A stretch of DNA of 64,000 nt, taken from positions 1-64,000 of the forward strand of contig CAZKGR010000013.1 of NCBI GenBank assembly GCA_964552465.1, in the 5' to 3' direction. The position numbers were made by a program, and so were the translations under genes. The DNA is from BMS3BBIN04 sp964552465 (GTDB lineage Bacteria > Electryoneota > Electryoneia > Electryoneales > Electryoneaceae). Of this stretch, positions 24,769 through 33,393 are shown piece after piece (the first letter of the stretch is position 1; each line of letters starts with the position of its first letter). The notes under the pieces are model-generated. The model was not told the DNA's origin and made no database searches. It saw nothing but the letters and a program-made list of their open reading frames with translations.

Positions 24769-26481
24769 ATGGCAGACGATACAGCAAAGACTAACAACGA
24801 ACCCGCAGTCAGCAAGGATTTCATCCGTCAGAAGGTGGACGCTGACCTTGAAAGCGGGAAGTACGATTGTGTGGTCACCCGTTTCCCGCCTGAGCCGAAC
24901 GGTTTCCTGCACATCGGCCACACCAAGGCGATTGCGCTGAGTTTCGGGTTGGCGAAGGAATACGGCGGCGTTACGCACCTGCGTTACGACGACACCAATC
25001 CGTTGACCGAAGACACCAGCTACGTCGAATCCATCCAGGAAGACATCCGCTGGCTGGGATATGACTGGGGCGACCGGCTGCATTACACGTCCGACTATTT
25101 CGAGCGTCTGTATGACTGGGCGGTCAAGTTGATTAAGAAGGGCGTGGCATATGTGTGCCACCAAACCGAGGACGAGATCCGTGAGTATCGCGGCACGGTC
25201 AAGGAGGCGGGCAAGAACAGCCCGTATCGTGACCGCAGCATCGAGGAGAACCTTGCCGAGTTTGAGAAGATGCGTCGCGGGGAGTACCAGGACGGCGAAG
25301 TTACCCTGCGTGCCAAGATCGACATGGCGAACCCGAACATGAAGATGCGCGACCCGTTGATGTATCGGGTCCGTCACGCCACCCATCACAACACGGGCGA
25401 CCGCTGGTGCATTTATCCGATGTACGATTGGGCGCACGGTCAGTCGGACGCCATCGAAGGCATAACGCACAGCCTGTGTACGCTCGAGTTTGAGAACAAC
25501 AACGAGCTGTACCGTTGGTTCCTCGAACAGCTCGAAGTGCCGATGCCACCGGAACAGACCGAGTTCGCACGGTTGTCGTTGACGTACACCGTGATGTCGA
25601 AGCGCAAGCTGCTCGAGCTGGTCGAGAAGGGTCTCGTAGGCGGCTGGAACGATCCGCGTCTGCCGACGGTCAGCGGACTGCGTCGCCGTGGGTATACGCC
25701 AGTCGCGATCAAGAATCTGACCGACCGTGCGGGTATCGCGAAAGCCAATAGCACCGTTGACGTCAGCATGCTCGAACATGCGATCCGTGAAGATCTGAAC
25801 TACAGCGCGCCGCGCAAGATGGCGGTGCTCAACCCGCTCAAGGTGACGATCACCAACTACCCGGACGGTCAGTCCGAAGAGCTGGACGCGATCAACAACC
25901 CTGAGAAGGCTGAGGACGGCACGCGCAAGGTACCGTTCAGCGGAACGTTGTATGTCGAACGTGAAGACTTCATGGAAGATCCGCCGCGCAAGTTCTTCAG
26001 GTTGTCACCCGGACGGGAAGTCCGTCTGCGGTACGCGTATTTCATTACCTGCAACGAGGTGGTCAAGGATGAGAACGGTGAAGTTGTCGAGCTGAAGTGC
26101 ACGTATGACCCAGCGACCAAGGGCGGCGATTCCCCGGACGGCCGGAAAGTTAAGGCTACCTTGCATTGGGTCAGTGCAGCTCATGCGGTGAATCTGGAAG
26201 TGCGTAACTATGACCGCCTGTTCCAGGTTGAGAATCCGCTCGAAGCGCAGTATAAGGACAATTGGCTGCAGACGTTGAATCCTGATTCGTTGGAGGTGTT
26301 GACGCATGTAATGGGTGAACCGTCACTGGCTGAGATGCAGCCGGGTGAGAACTGCCAGTTTGAGCGCAAGGGGTACTACGTCGTAGACCCGGATTCAGCG
26401 GATGGCGCGCCAGTCTTCAACCGGACAGTAACCCTGCGCGACTCGTGGGCGAAGCTGCAGAAGAAGGGCGGGAGGAAGTAG
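24769..26481 (+). CDS. glnS: Glutamine--tRNA ligase
   Basis: A 570-residue class I aminoacyl-tRNA synthetase charging tRNA-Gln. The HIGH motif is PPEPNGFLHIGHTKA, the KMSKS-like motif is VMSKRKLLELV, and GWNDPRLPTVSGLRRRGYTP is diagnostic for GlnRS/GluRS class Ib. Two beta-barrel anticodon-binding domains follow from ~residue 345. Length matches bacterial GlnRS. The ATG at 24769 with AGGAAG upstream is preferred to a TTG one codon earlier. Its presence argues that Gln-tRNA is made directly, at least in part. Confidence 0.96.
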   Translation: MADDTAKTNNEPAVSKDFIRQKVDADLESGKYDCVVTRFPPEPNGFLHIGHTKAIALSFGLAKEYGGVTHLRYDDTNPLTEDTSYVESIQEDIRWLGYDWGDRLHYTSDYFERLYDWAVKLIKKGVAYVCHQTEDEIREYRGTVKEAGKNSPYRDRSIEENLAEFEKMRRGEYQDGEVTLRAKIDMANPNMKMRDPLMYRVRHATHHNTGDRWCIYPMYDWAHGQSDAIEGITHSLCTLEFENNNELYRWFLEQLEVPMPPEQTEFARLSLTYTVMSKRKLLELVEKGLVGGWNDPRLPTVSGLRRRGYTPVAIKNLTDRAGIAKANSTVDVSMLEHAIREDLNYSAPRKMAVLNPLKVTITNYPDGQSEELDAINNPEKAEDGTRKVPFSGTLYVEREDFMEDPPRKFFRLSPGREVRLRYAYFITCNEVVKDENGEVVELKCTYDPATKGGDSPDGRKVKATLHWVSAAHAVNLEVRNYDRLFQVENPLEAQYKDNWLQTLNPDSLEVLTHVMGEPSLAEMQPGENCQFERKGYYVVDPDSADGAPVFNRTVTLRDSWAKLQKKGGRK

Positions 26482-26518
26482 TTCATATCTGTGAGCTGGA
26501 TTACGTCTTAACGACAGA

Positions 26519-26556
26519 ACGCCGATCCGGTTATACGGAGCCGGCGTTTTTCTTTT
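26519..26556 (+). terminator. Rho-independent terminator
   Basis: ACGCCG...CCG / CGG...CGGCGT stem followed by TTTTTCTTTT, 37 bp after glnS. Confidence 0.88.
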
Positions 26557-26643
26557 GTGGCGGGGTGTTGACGGTTGTCAGGTACATATGTCTTGCTTAC
26601 TTTTCAGTCTATTAGCAAAACCATGCACTGGGGGGTGTGAGTA

Positions 26644-28164
26644 ATGAATCGCCAGTTTCTTGTCTGTACGCTCGTTTCTCTTCTGTTTGTCTTCATGGTA
26701 GTACCCATCTCTTCAGCTCAGGTTGACACGCTACACGCCGCATTCCGTGGGCTGGAACGTTTCGATGGCCCGTATTCCATGCATCTGAAGGATCACTATC
26801 TGGTCACCTCGATGGATTTTGGTGGAGATCCGATCTTCGCAACGTTTGACATCTCCGGTGATGATCCGGAATTGGTGGCGACAAATGAGCGGCAATGCGA
26901 ATCCGTTCAATATGATCAATATGTTGTGCGCCTGAATGACAGGTTGTACCAGAGTGCGCGTGAATACGGTTACTGGGATTATGAAGATCTCCTTGGATTG
27001 AGCGTACTTGATATATCGGATCCGCTCCACCCGGTTGAAACTGTTTACCCGGATGCTCCGGACATGGGAGAGCTGTTTGGAGGGACAGGATCGACCGTGT
27101 ATGGATTCGTCGAAGATGATGATCGTTCATACATCGTTGCCTGGGATATAAGTGATCCTTCATCCCCCGATTCGCTGGCCAGTACGCCTGAGCATCTTAG
27201 TCGATTTGCTGACAATGTTGTGTGTGATGGATTCATCGCAGTGGTCGATGAATTTCAACTGCGTACATATGATGCGACAACGTTGGATTTGCTTGGAACG
27301 CTGATTTTTCCGACCTACCAATGGGCGAGGGGCGGAATAGCGTACGCAAATGGTCATATCTATGTTGCAGTAGATGAAAACTATCTGGGGCTTGAAGGTA
27401 ATGCCCCCGCGCTGGAAGTAATAAATGTTGAAGACCCGTCAAGCCCATTCTTTCTCGATCCCTTATTGTTAGAAGAACGGATTAACGATATTTGGGAGGA
27501 TAACGGCGCCCTGCATGGTGAACTTTACTGGTATGACTATTTCAGAATCAACATTGATGATCCAGGTAACCCTTTTGTTGAACTTATACCCGATCCGAAT
27601 GATCCAGCGTATTACCTCAGTGCACTCGACACTGAAAACGACTTCGTCGTTCATAACGGAAAGATATACACGTTGTTCGGGGCTAATATAAATTCGCGGA
27701 ATCTTGTTGATTTTTCACTCATCGGGCAGTTCTCATACACAAGGTTTGCCCACTCAAACCCCGGAATAACCTTAGTGAACGGACATCTCTATGTACCTGG
27801 TTCTGAGTCGGAACGATTTGTTGTAGCTGACCTTTCCGATCCGGTACATCCAGTCGAAGTGGGTGAAGTTCTCCTGCCAGAACTGGATAAACGCGCGATC
27901 GAACTAGTGACTGGAGGAGAGTGGTTGCATAGCTATTCTCAGGAATGGGACTATTCGTATCAACTGGTAACCTATGATGTAAGTGACCCGTTGAATCCGG
28001 AGCATGTAGTTTCCCGCCCAATAAAACTTGTGAGCGACGAAAATCAGGAACCAGTCATTGAAACTCTAGACGAGCTATTTATTTATGCGATATTGGGCTA
28101 CGCGGAAATAGAAGATGATGGTAGGTTGATAACCGTCAGGCGGGATACGTTGGTAGTCCAATGA
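26644..28164 (+). CDS. Secreted LVIVD-like repeat protein, separated from its sorting domain
   Basis: 506 residues with a signal peptide (VSLLFVFMVVPISSAQ). The body repeats units such as LSVLDISDPLHPVETV, VAWDISDPSSPDSLAS, LEVINVEDPSSPFFL, FVVADLSDPVHPVEVGEV and VTYDVSDPLNPEHVV, the pattern of LVIVD/YVTN-like beta-propellers. The frame ends at RRDTLVVQ, and a recognisable sorting domain follows at once in the +1 frame. Removing one base around 28157-28160 would join the two. The YPNPFN part of the sorting domain is missing, so a small deletion as well as a frameshift may have occurred. Confidence 0.75.
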   Translation: MNRQFLVCTLVSLLFVFMVVPISSAQVDTLHAAFRGLERFDGPYSMHLKDHYLVTSMDFGGDPIFATFDISGDDPELVATNERQCESVQYDQYVVRLNDRLYQSAREYGYWDYEDLLGLSVLDISDPLHPVETVYPDAPDMGELFGGTGSTVYGFVEDDDRSYIVAWDISDPSSPDSLASTPEHLSRFADNVVCDGFIAVVDEFQLRTYDATTLDLLGTLIFPTYQWARGGIAYANGHIYVAVDENYLGLEGNAPALEVINVEDPSSPFFLDPLLLEERINDIWEDNGALHGELYWYDYFRINIDDPGNPFVELIPDPNDPAYYLSALDTENDFVVHNGKIYTLFGANINSRNLVDFSLIGQFSYTRFAHSNPGITLVNGHLYVPGSESERFVVADLSDPVHPVEVGEVLLPELDKRAIELVTGGEWLHSYSQEWDYSYQLVTYDVSDPLNPEHVVSRPIKLVSDENQEPVIETLDELFIYAILGYAEIEDDGRLITVRRDTLVVQ

Positions 28165-28384
28165 GACGACCAACCTCACATTCCATATGCCGTCCGCTGG
28201 TACGGTAGACATTCGTATGTACAATGTGCTTGGGCAATTGGTTCACAGCATCTCAACATATGAGCTTCCAGGATGGCAGACCATCCCAGTGGATATGAGT
28301 CAATATGCGTCCGGATACTATGCATTCACGTTTGCATTCCCGAACGGTAAGCGCTATTGGCAAGAAGTCTTCGTTGTTCACTGA
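28160..28384 (+). pseudogene. Detached C-terminal sorting domain (out of frame)
   Basis: Reads NETTNLTFHMPSAG, then DIRMYNVLGQLVHSI, then ASGYYAFTFAFPNGKRYWQEVFVVH: the second half of a type A sorting domain, +1 relative to the preceding gene and without a ribosome binding site of its own (an internal ATG at 28187 lacks one). Best read as the displaced tail of the upstream gene; an assembly or sequencing indel is possible. Confidence 0.7.
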
Positions 28385-28418
28385 TAACAGGATTAACGAT
28401 CTGACTCAGGACGAACAG

Positions 28419-29552
28419 TTGCACAGATTCTACCAAATATGGCATATCGCGTTGTTTGCGTTGCTGCTGACGTTGACGGGCTGCGACGACCCATCCTCTC
28501 CGGAGGTTCAACCTGTCGAGTGGAAATTCGACCTGAACGTTCCGCATATCGAGCTGGGGCAGTCAGCGGAGTTGACCGGGGGTACGGTGGCCTCCGAAGG
28601 GTTTGTTGTTAGCGGCCAGTATCTCGATTCAGGGGATGGATTCCTGCTGCGAGCGATGATGGATGGGCAGCAGTTGTGGTTGGTTGAACTGACCCATGCC
28701 GGTACTGCTCTTGACATAGCAGATGATGGTACGATCCTGATCGCTGGTCAGACTGGTGGTGGGGCAGCGTGGTTTGCGCGTTACAACGAATCCGGATCGC
28801 TGATCAATCAGACCACACTTGACAATTTGGAAGCGGTTGATGTCAAAGCGACAGCGGATGGTGGACTGGTGTTCGTTGGTAATTCGGGTGATGCCATTGA
28901 GCTGTTCAAGTTCAGCGCAACGGGGCAGAACCTGTGGGCGCGGACCTTTTCAGGATCGCAGCCATTTTCAGCGGTAGATATGATAGTACTCGAGAACGGT
29001 TTCTTGATCGCTGGTCAGGGTGGTGTAGGCGAAATAGCAATCCCGTGGCTGTTGATTGAAACCGATGTGAGCGGCAATGAGATCAGGCAGTTAGCTTTCA
29101 GTGATAATCAAACAGTAGTCTCTGTAGCTCAACTGACGGATGGGACATTTGCATCACTTGGCAACAAAGATGATGTCCTTTTGGCGACAGCTGAATTGAA
29201 AATCACGAATGCCATTGGAGAGCTGGCTCGTGAAGAATCCTACCAGATGTTCGGTTGGCCACTGGCAGTACTGGAATTGACAGATGGACGTCTGATACTC
29301 CTGGGCTACGAATGGGATATGGAATATCACATTACTGGCCGCAGAATTCCCATGATAAATCTGGTTGACGAATCTGGATATTATCCCTATTCATTCACAC
29401 TGCAGAATTGGGACGATGAGGCGGACAACCGCAACGTGTACGCTACATGTATTGGTGAAACCGCGGATGGTGTTGTTGTTGTGGTTGGGTATGCACCGAT
29501 GACGGGTCCGAATGAAACGTGTGTTTTCTTTTATCCAATGAGTTTCCAGTGA
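28419..29552 (+). CDS. Lipoprotein with propeller-like repeats
   Basis: About 377 residues. The start is set at TTG 28419 (AGGA 7 nt upstream), giving a compact lipoprotein signal ending LLLTLTGC; an ATG at 28305 would add an unlikely 38-residue extension overlapping the sorting-domain remnant. The body repeats units such as TADGGLVFVGNSGDAIELFKFSATGQNLWARTFSG, similar to the delta-60-like repeats of the propeller protein at 11476. Probably anchored in the outer membrane. Function unknown. Confidence 0.75.
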   Translation: MHRFYQIWHIALFALLLTLTGCDDPSSPEVQPVEWKFDLNVPHIELGQSAELTGGTVASEGFVVSGQYLDSGDGFLLRAMMDGQQLWLVELTHAGTALDIADDGTILIAGQTGGGAAWFARYNESGSLINQTTLDNLEAVDVKATADGGLVFVGNSGDAIELFKFSATGQNLWARTFSGSQPFSAVDMIVLENGFLIAGQGGVGEIAIPWLLIETDVSGNEIRQLAFSDNQTVVSVAQLTDGTFASLGNKDDVLLATAELKITNAIGELAREESYQMFGWPLAVLELTDGRLILLGYEWDMEYHITGRRIPMINLVDESGYYPYSFTLQNWDDEADNRNVYATCIGETADGVVVVVGYAPMTGPNETCVFFYPMSFQ

Positions 29553-29603
29553 TAGGAGAGGGGATATAGCCGAGTTCGTTCAAGCACTTTGGTATTGAAG
29601 GAT

Positions 29604-29636
29604 AAAGGCCGCTGATGATATTCATCAGCGGCCTTT
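29604..29636. terminator. Strong symmetric terminator hairpin
   Basis: AAAGGCCGCTGATG / CATCAGCGGCCTTT, 14 perfect pairs around a 5-nt loop. Confidence 0.85.
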
Positions 29637-29935
29637 GCTCAAGGGGAGAACGGGAGGGAGCTGGCACCACAAACGGGGGTGTGGGGGTGCACTGCGCAAC
29701 GGAACTGTCGGAACGTTTGCAGACCAACGCCCCTCCCGTACTTGGAACACGATCATTCCACGTTCCAATAGTTTGACCGCGCAACTGTCGTCAGGTTACA
29801 AGGTTCGTCTCCTGGGGGACTCCGATAGTTTTAGTTATCGGCCCGGCTCCCGTCAGAGTTCACCGGTTAAACCAGAATGACAACCCGGCGTCCATTGATG
29901 AAGAACTCGAACCATTTCAGGGGAGTGAAGTAATC
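29637..29935. other. Intergenic region without recognised content
   Basis: About 300 bp between the terminator and the next gene. No tRNA, hairpin family member or convincing reading frame was seen; it presumably holds the promoter of the Gly-rich exported protein. Confidence 0.4.
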
Positions 29936-30754
29936 ATGGTGTATCGTCTGATTCCACTTATTGTCCTGCTCGGTTTGTTGGTTTCATCGCAACTCGTGCT
30001 TGCCAAAACCACGGCCTGGCTTTCAGATCCGATTATTCTCGATGGTCAGCCTGATGACTGGTACAGTTATCCGCGAACTCATATCGAAGACTTGGGCCTG
30101 AGCTACAGCGTAGTGAATGATAGCGAGTATCTGTATCTGCTGGTCCAGAAGACGGTCGGCAGGATGCCCGGAATGAACCGCGTTCGTATCTGGATTAATT
30201 CCGCTAATGACAAGGTCAAGGACTATGGTTTTGTGCTTCAGGGGCCGGCCATGATCCCGCAGAATGTGCAGACCAATCCAGATATGCAGCAGCGGATGCA
30301 GATAATGAAGCGTCAACAGATGCACTTGGATGAAGGTTTGTATTTCCTTGACTATGAGACTTCGTATCCATCCAGGATAGAGGTCGGAGGTGAATGTGGC
30401 ATCGAGATGCATTCCTCACAGATTAATGCTACGGTCACGATGTATGAGATGCGAATCCCGTTGCATGGCGACCAGGAACATAGTGTACCACCATTGGTAT
30501 TGGACTCGGGGCAGAAGTTTCGGGTCGGATTTGAATGCTTACCGCCGATGAGTGAGTTGTCCGCAATGAGCGGCAGCCCTCCGGCCGGTCGTTCCGGGGG
30601 AGGTGGAAGAGCTCCAGCGGGAAGTAAAGGCGGCGGTAGAGGCGGAGGACGCGGGGGTGGCGGTCCTGTTGGTGAAGAGATGGGGCGCAGCACTCCTCAA
30701 ATCGATCCGGTAACCAAGTGGGTAAAGTTCAAACTGGTAGATCAAGACGACTGA
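29936..30754 (+). CDS. Exported CBM9/DOMON-like protein with Gly-rich tail
   Basis: 272 residues with signal peptide (LIPLIVLLGLLVSSQLVLA). After it comes LSDPIILDGQPDDWYSYPRTHIEDLGLSYSVVNDSEYLYLLVQ, the typical opening of family 9-type carbohydrate-binding or DOMON-like sandwich domains. A glycine-rich stretch (residues ~220-250, GGRGGGRGGGG) precedes the end; it is low complexity and probably disordered. No catalytic domain or sorting domain is present. Ligand unknown. Confidence 0.75.
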   Translation: MVYRLIPLIVLLGLLVSSQLVLAKTTAWLSDPIILDGQPDDWYSYPRTHIEDLGLSYSVVNDSEYLYLLVQKTVGRMPGMNRVRIWINSANDKVKDYGFVLQGPAMIPQNVQTNPDMQQRMQIMKRQQMHLDEGLYFLDYETSYPSRIEVGGECGIEMHSSQINATVTMYEMRIPLHGDQEHSVPPLVLDSGQKFRVGFECLPPMSELSAMSGSPPAGRSGGGGRAPAGSKGGGRGGGRGGGGPVGEEMGRSTPQIDPVTKWVKFKLVDQDD

Positions 30755-30839
30755 TCGCTGGATTCAGAAATGTGTCTGTAATTGTTAATCATTTAGGAGG
30801 TTTATGACCGATTCAGATTTTTGACCCAACTCTTGCGGA

Positions 30840-30897
30840 ACGGCCTGCTGTCCTCTCCACACGTCCACACGTCCACACGTCCCCATTGGCAGGCCGT
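30840..30897. repeat. Inverted repeat enclosing a short tandem repeat
   Basis: ACGGCCTGC near 30840 and GCAGGCCGT near 30890 are 9-bp perfect complements; the loop contains three copies of the 8-mer CCACACGT (30857-30880). Located between convergent genes, it may act as a bidirectional terminator although it lacks T runs. Confidence 0.5.
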
Positions 30898-30918
30898 CCG
30901 TATTGTTAAGCTCAATCC

Positions 30919-31335
30919 TCACTCGTATTTGGCACCTTGCTCGATCCATAACTTCACGAGTTCAATGTCTGCAGGTTGCAATTCGTCACCGAGTGGCATC
31001 TGCTCGACTCCATCACCTTCAAGACGCCAGATCAGTTCACTATTTGCAGGATCTCCGGGTACGACATACGGATTGCTCTGTTCACTGTCTTCGTTTATCC
31101 ACTCGTTGAATTCACTGAAATCCAGACCTGCATTCGCTGTAACCGGGCCGTGACATCCTGAACAATCTGGTTGAATAACATCTGGCCAGATGTCTGCCAC
31201 CCAGGTCAAGCTGTCGTTGTTGTTGTCCGGGCTTAGTGGATCGCCCTGATCAGTGCACCCCTGTGCCAATACAAGAAACAAGGTTAACATAGGGAGAAGT
31301 CGGAACAGGTTCAGAAGGGCAGATGATTGTTTCAT
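30919..31335 (-). CDS. Monoheme cytochrome c-like lipoprotein
   Basis: 138 residues. The lipoprotein signal ends at LVLAQGC (Cys27). A single heme-binding CSGCH lies at residues 58-62, and the C-terminal EQMPLGDELQPADIELVKLWIEQGA resembles planctomycete-type cytochrome domains, with a possible Met ligand in the EQMP segment. It should sit at the periplasmic face of the outer membrane and carry electrons. It is the last gene of a three-gene operon; its ATG overlaps the yceI-like stop by 4 bases. Confidence 0.82.
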   Translation of the reverse strand: MKQSSALLNLFRLLPMLTLFLVLAQGCTDQGDPLSPDNNNDSLTWVADIWPDVIQPDCSGCHGPVTANAGLDFSEFNEWINEDSEQSNPYVVPGDPANSELIWRLEGDGVEQMPLGDELQPADIELVKLWIEQGAKYE

Positions 31336-31940
31336 TCAGATTCTCCTGGCTGCGGCACAGCGATGAAGGTGGCTGATACTTCCTGATCTTCCGCCAGCTT
31401 GACGAACAGAAACTGCGGGCGTGGGATGTCATAGTCATTCAGTTTGACGATCCACTCCGCCACAACGTGCAGGCCGCCATCATTGTTGAGTGTCAGGGTC
31501 AAGTCCGGTTCAATGTCATGATTGACGCCATGGCAGGTGAACTTGCCCACGGCTTTCATCGTAACGGTTTCTCCTGGCTTGATCATCACTGGTTTGTTGA
31601 TTAGAGAATCGAGTTCGAATGTCATTTTTGGATATTCATCAGGATGGAGATGGTTCTCGAACATGTGATTGTTACGCATCTTGATACCAGTGTCGAGCGA
31701 CCTGACCTCTATCTCAATCATGCCAGAAACCGGAGCTTCGAGATCATTGAGATCGCAGCTGAAATTGCCACTGATCTGATCGGTTCGGCCATCGAAGGTT
31801 TCGCCGACAGCTTTCGAGACGAACACGACTTCATTCTCACCGCCGGGAGTCACATTGAAGGTTATTGGTTCAGCGAGTACAGGTAATGAACTCATCAGGC
31901 TGATCATTGTCAGCAGGGTAGCTGTCCTAGGCGTCTTCAT
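31332..31940 (-). CDS. YceI-family periplasmic protein
   Basis: 202 residues; start at MKTPRTATLL with GAGGAT upstream. Signal peptide ends near PVLAEP. The YceI lipocalin-like barrel is seen in ITFNVTPGGENEVVFVSKAV, FDGRTDQISGNFSCDL, IEIEVRSLDTGIKMRNNHM, and the hallmark ENHLHPDEYPKMTFELDS. YceI proteins bind polyisoprenoids or other amphiphiles in the periplasm; several lie beside cytochrome genes. Here it lies between a heme-porin gene (14 bp) and a cytochrome gene (4-bp overlap). Confidence 0.88.
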   Translation of the reverse strand: MKTPRTATLLTMISLMSSLPVLAEPITFNVTPGGENEVVFVSKAVGETFDGRTDQISGNFSCDLNDLEAPVSGMIEIEVRSLDTGIKMRNNHMFENHLHPDEYPKMTFELDSLINKPVMIKPGETVTMKAVGKFTCHGVNHDIEPDLTLTLNNDGGLHVVAEWIVKLNDYDIPRPQFLFVKLAEDQEVSATFIAVPQPGESE

Positions 31941-31954
31941 GGTGGGATCCTCGT

Positions 31955-33055
31955 TTACAGCCACAGGTGCAGTTGAAGCAGAAGCTGGCCGAACTCGTTT
32001 GATCCGGTACCGTCCAGCTCTTCGTGATTCCACTCGTAAATCGGAGTTATACCGATGTAGCCGCGCGGGATAATGTCCAATCCCAGCCGATATCGGTACG
32101 CGAAGCCAGATTGCTTGTCCAAGTCCGGGTCGTAAAACTCGTACCAGCCATGCAAAAACAGTCCGCGCTTGATCATGTAGCGAAGTTGCTGAGTAGTAAT
32201 AAAGGCGTTTGTTCCCTCGATTTCTTCGGCGAGATTGGTTTCACCCAGCCAGGTGAAAGGGCCGATGTCCGCGCCGTAGAACGCTCCGTAATGCATTGGG
32301 CTGAAGCCGCCACCGCCGAGGTCATCCGAACGTCCACTCAATCCGAGAGTGGCGGAGAATGTGTTGTTACCGAAACGACGTGCCAAACGTGTGTAATAGG
32401 CATTTCCGTTTGTACCGCGCAGACCGTTGACCACGCCGAGAGTGGCATCCCAGCGGTCGTTGTAGAATCCGCCTTCAAACCCAGAGTCGTATGTTCGTGA
32501 ACCAGGACCCTGCAGGCTTCCGTAGTCGAGGAAACGGCGAACGTATGTTGTGTGATCGACCCAGCCCCAGCCGTACGAGGTTTTGAATTTTCCGGAACGG
32601 AGACGCAGCTTTCCATTCCATGCCGAGAAGTTGGCGAAGGCTTCTTCGATACCGTTTAGTGAAACATCTATGACAGCGGAGGTGGCATCATTGAGCGCGT
32701 ATGCGAAGTAAACATCACCTTGCATAAGCACATACTCATTTCCCTGTGTTTGCATGTTCTCATCGTCATCATATCCGTGACCGAATACATAAAGGGAGCG
32801 CAGGTCGAAACCGTATTGCAGAGCGTCTCCAGCCTTCGGCAGGATAGACTGGATTTCCTCAAACGATTTCGGTTTCATCGGCAGGTCGCTGTATGAGAAG
32901 AATTGAGATCCGTACAGCGTGCGCATGCCGCCTCCGGTGGGATTATGATGGCACAAGGCGCAGGTCTGGTTGTACTCAACCATGTACTCAGGCAGCGCAA
33001 ATGTCATCGATGTCCCGATCATCAGGACCACTGTAGTTAAAACAATGAATTTCAT
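31955..33055 (-). CDS. Outer-membrane beta-barrel protein with N-terminal heme motif
   Basis: 366 residues; start at MKFIVLTTVVL with GAGAGA upstream, and a signal peptide ending near TFA. Directly after it CALCHHNPTGGGMRTLYGSQFF carries a CxxCH (residues 32-36) followed by the NPTGGGxRxxYG pattern. From ~residue 80 the protein is made of alternating amphipathic strands (LRSLYVFGHG, VYFAYAL, LRLRSGKFKTSYGWGW, TFSATLGLSGRSD) ending in FGQLLLQLHLWL, as in porin-like barrels. This would be a heme held at the periplasmic mouth of a pore. First gene of the operon. Confidence 0.8.
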   Translation of the reverse strand: MKFIVLTTVVLMIGTSMTFALPEYMVEYNQTCALCHHNPTGGGMRTLYGSQFFSYSDLPMKPKSFEEIQSILPKAGDALQYGFDLRSLYVFGHGYDDDENMQTQGNEYVLMQGDVYFAYALNDATSAVIDVSLNGIEEAFANFSAWNGKLRLRSGKFKTSYGWGWVDHTTYVRRFLDYGSLQGPGSRTYDSGFEGGFYNDRWDATLGVVNGLRGTNGNAYYTRLARRFGNNTFSATLGLSGRSDDLGGGGFSPMHYGAFYGADIGPFTWLGETNLAEEIEGTNAFITTQQLRYMIKRGLFLHGWYEFYDPDLDKQSGFAYRYRLGLDIIPRGYIGITPIYEWNHEELDGTGSNEFGQLLLQLHLWL

Positions 33056-33393
33056 AATTCTCTCTCGGTAATTCGCAATACAGGTTTGCATATTGCCCAT
33101 AGTGCGAATGAATCGGCCAACAATAGCGGTAATGGTGTTATGCTTCATGCAACCAGGGAAGCATTGGAGCTCGCTATCTGAATAAGATATATGGAAAAGT
33201 TAGGAATACCAAACAATTTGCGAGGTAATCTGCCGGTGTGCGTGCATACAATAAGACACATCGTTATTGTTCAGATAATGCTTGTGTATTCTGAGGGCTC
33301 AATGGGATTGGGAACAGGGGGATTCAGCGAGTACTTTCCGCTTCTGTTTGTGTACGTTTCAGCTCCCTGTGAACATGGAGAGAACAACAAGAG
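33056..33393. other. Divergent intergenic region
   Basis: 338 bp between the heme-porin operon and the cysteine desulfurase gene; it must contain both promoters. No repeat-family member, RNA gene or convincing reading frame was seen. Confidence 0.4.

Noticed and set aside
29635..29880. 81-codon frame after the terminator at 29604
   Set aside because: Composition is Gly/Arg/Ser-rich without domain features, and it starts inside the terminator hairpin.
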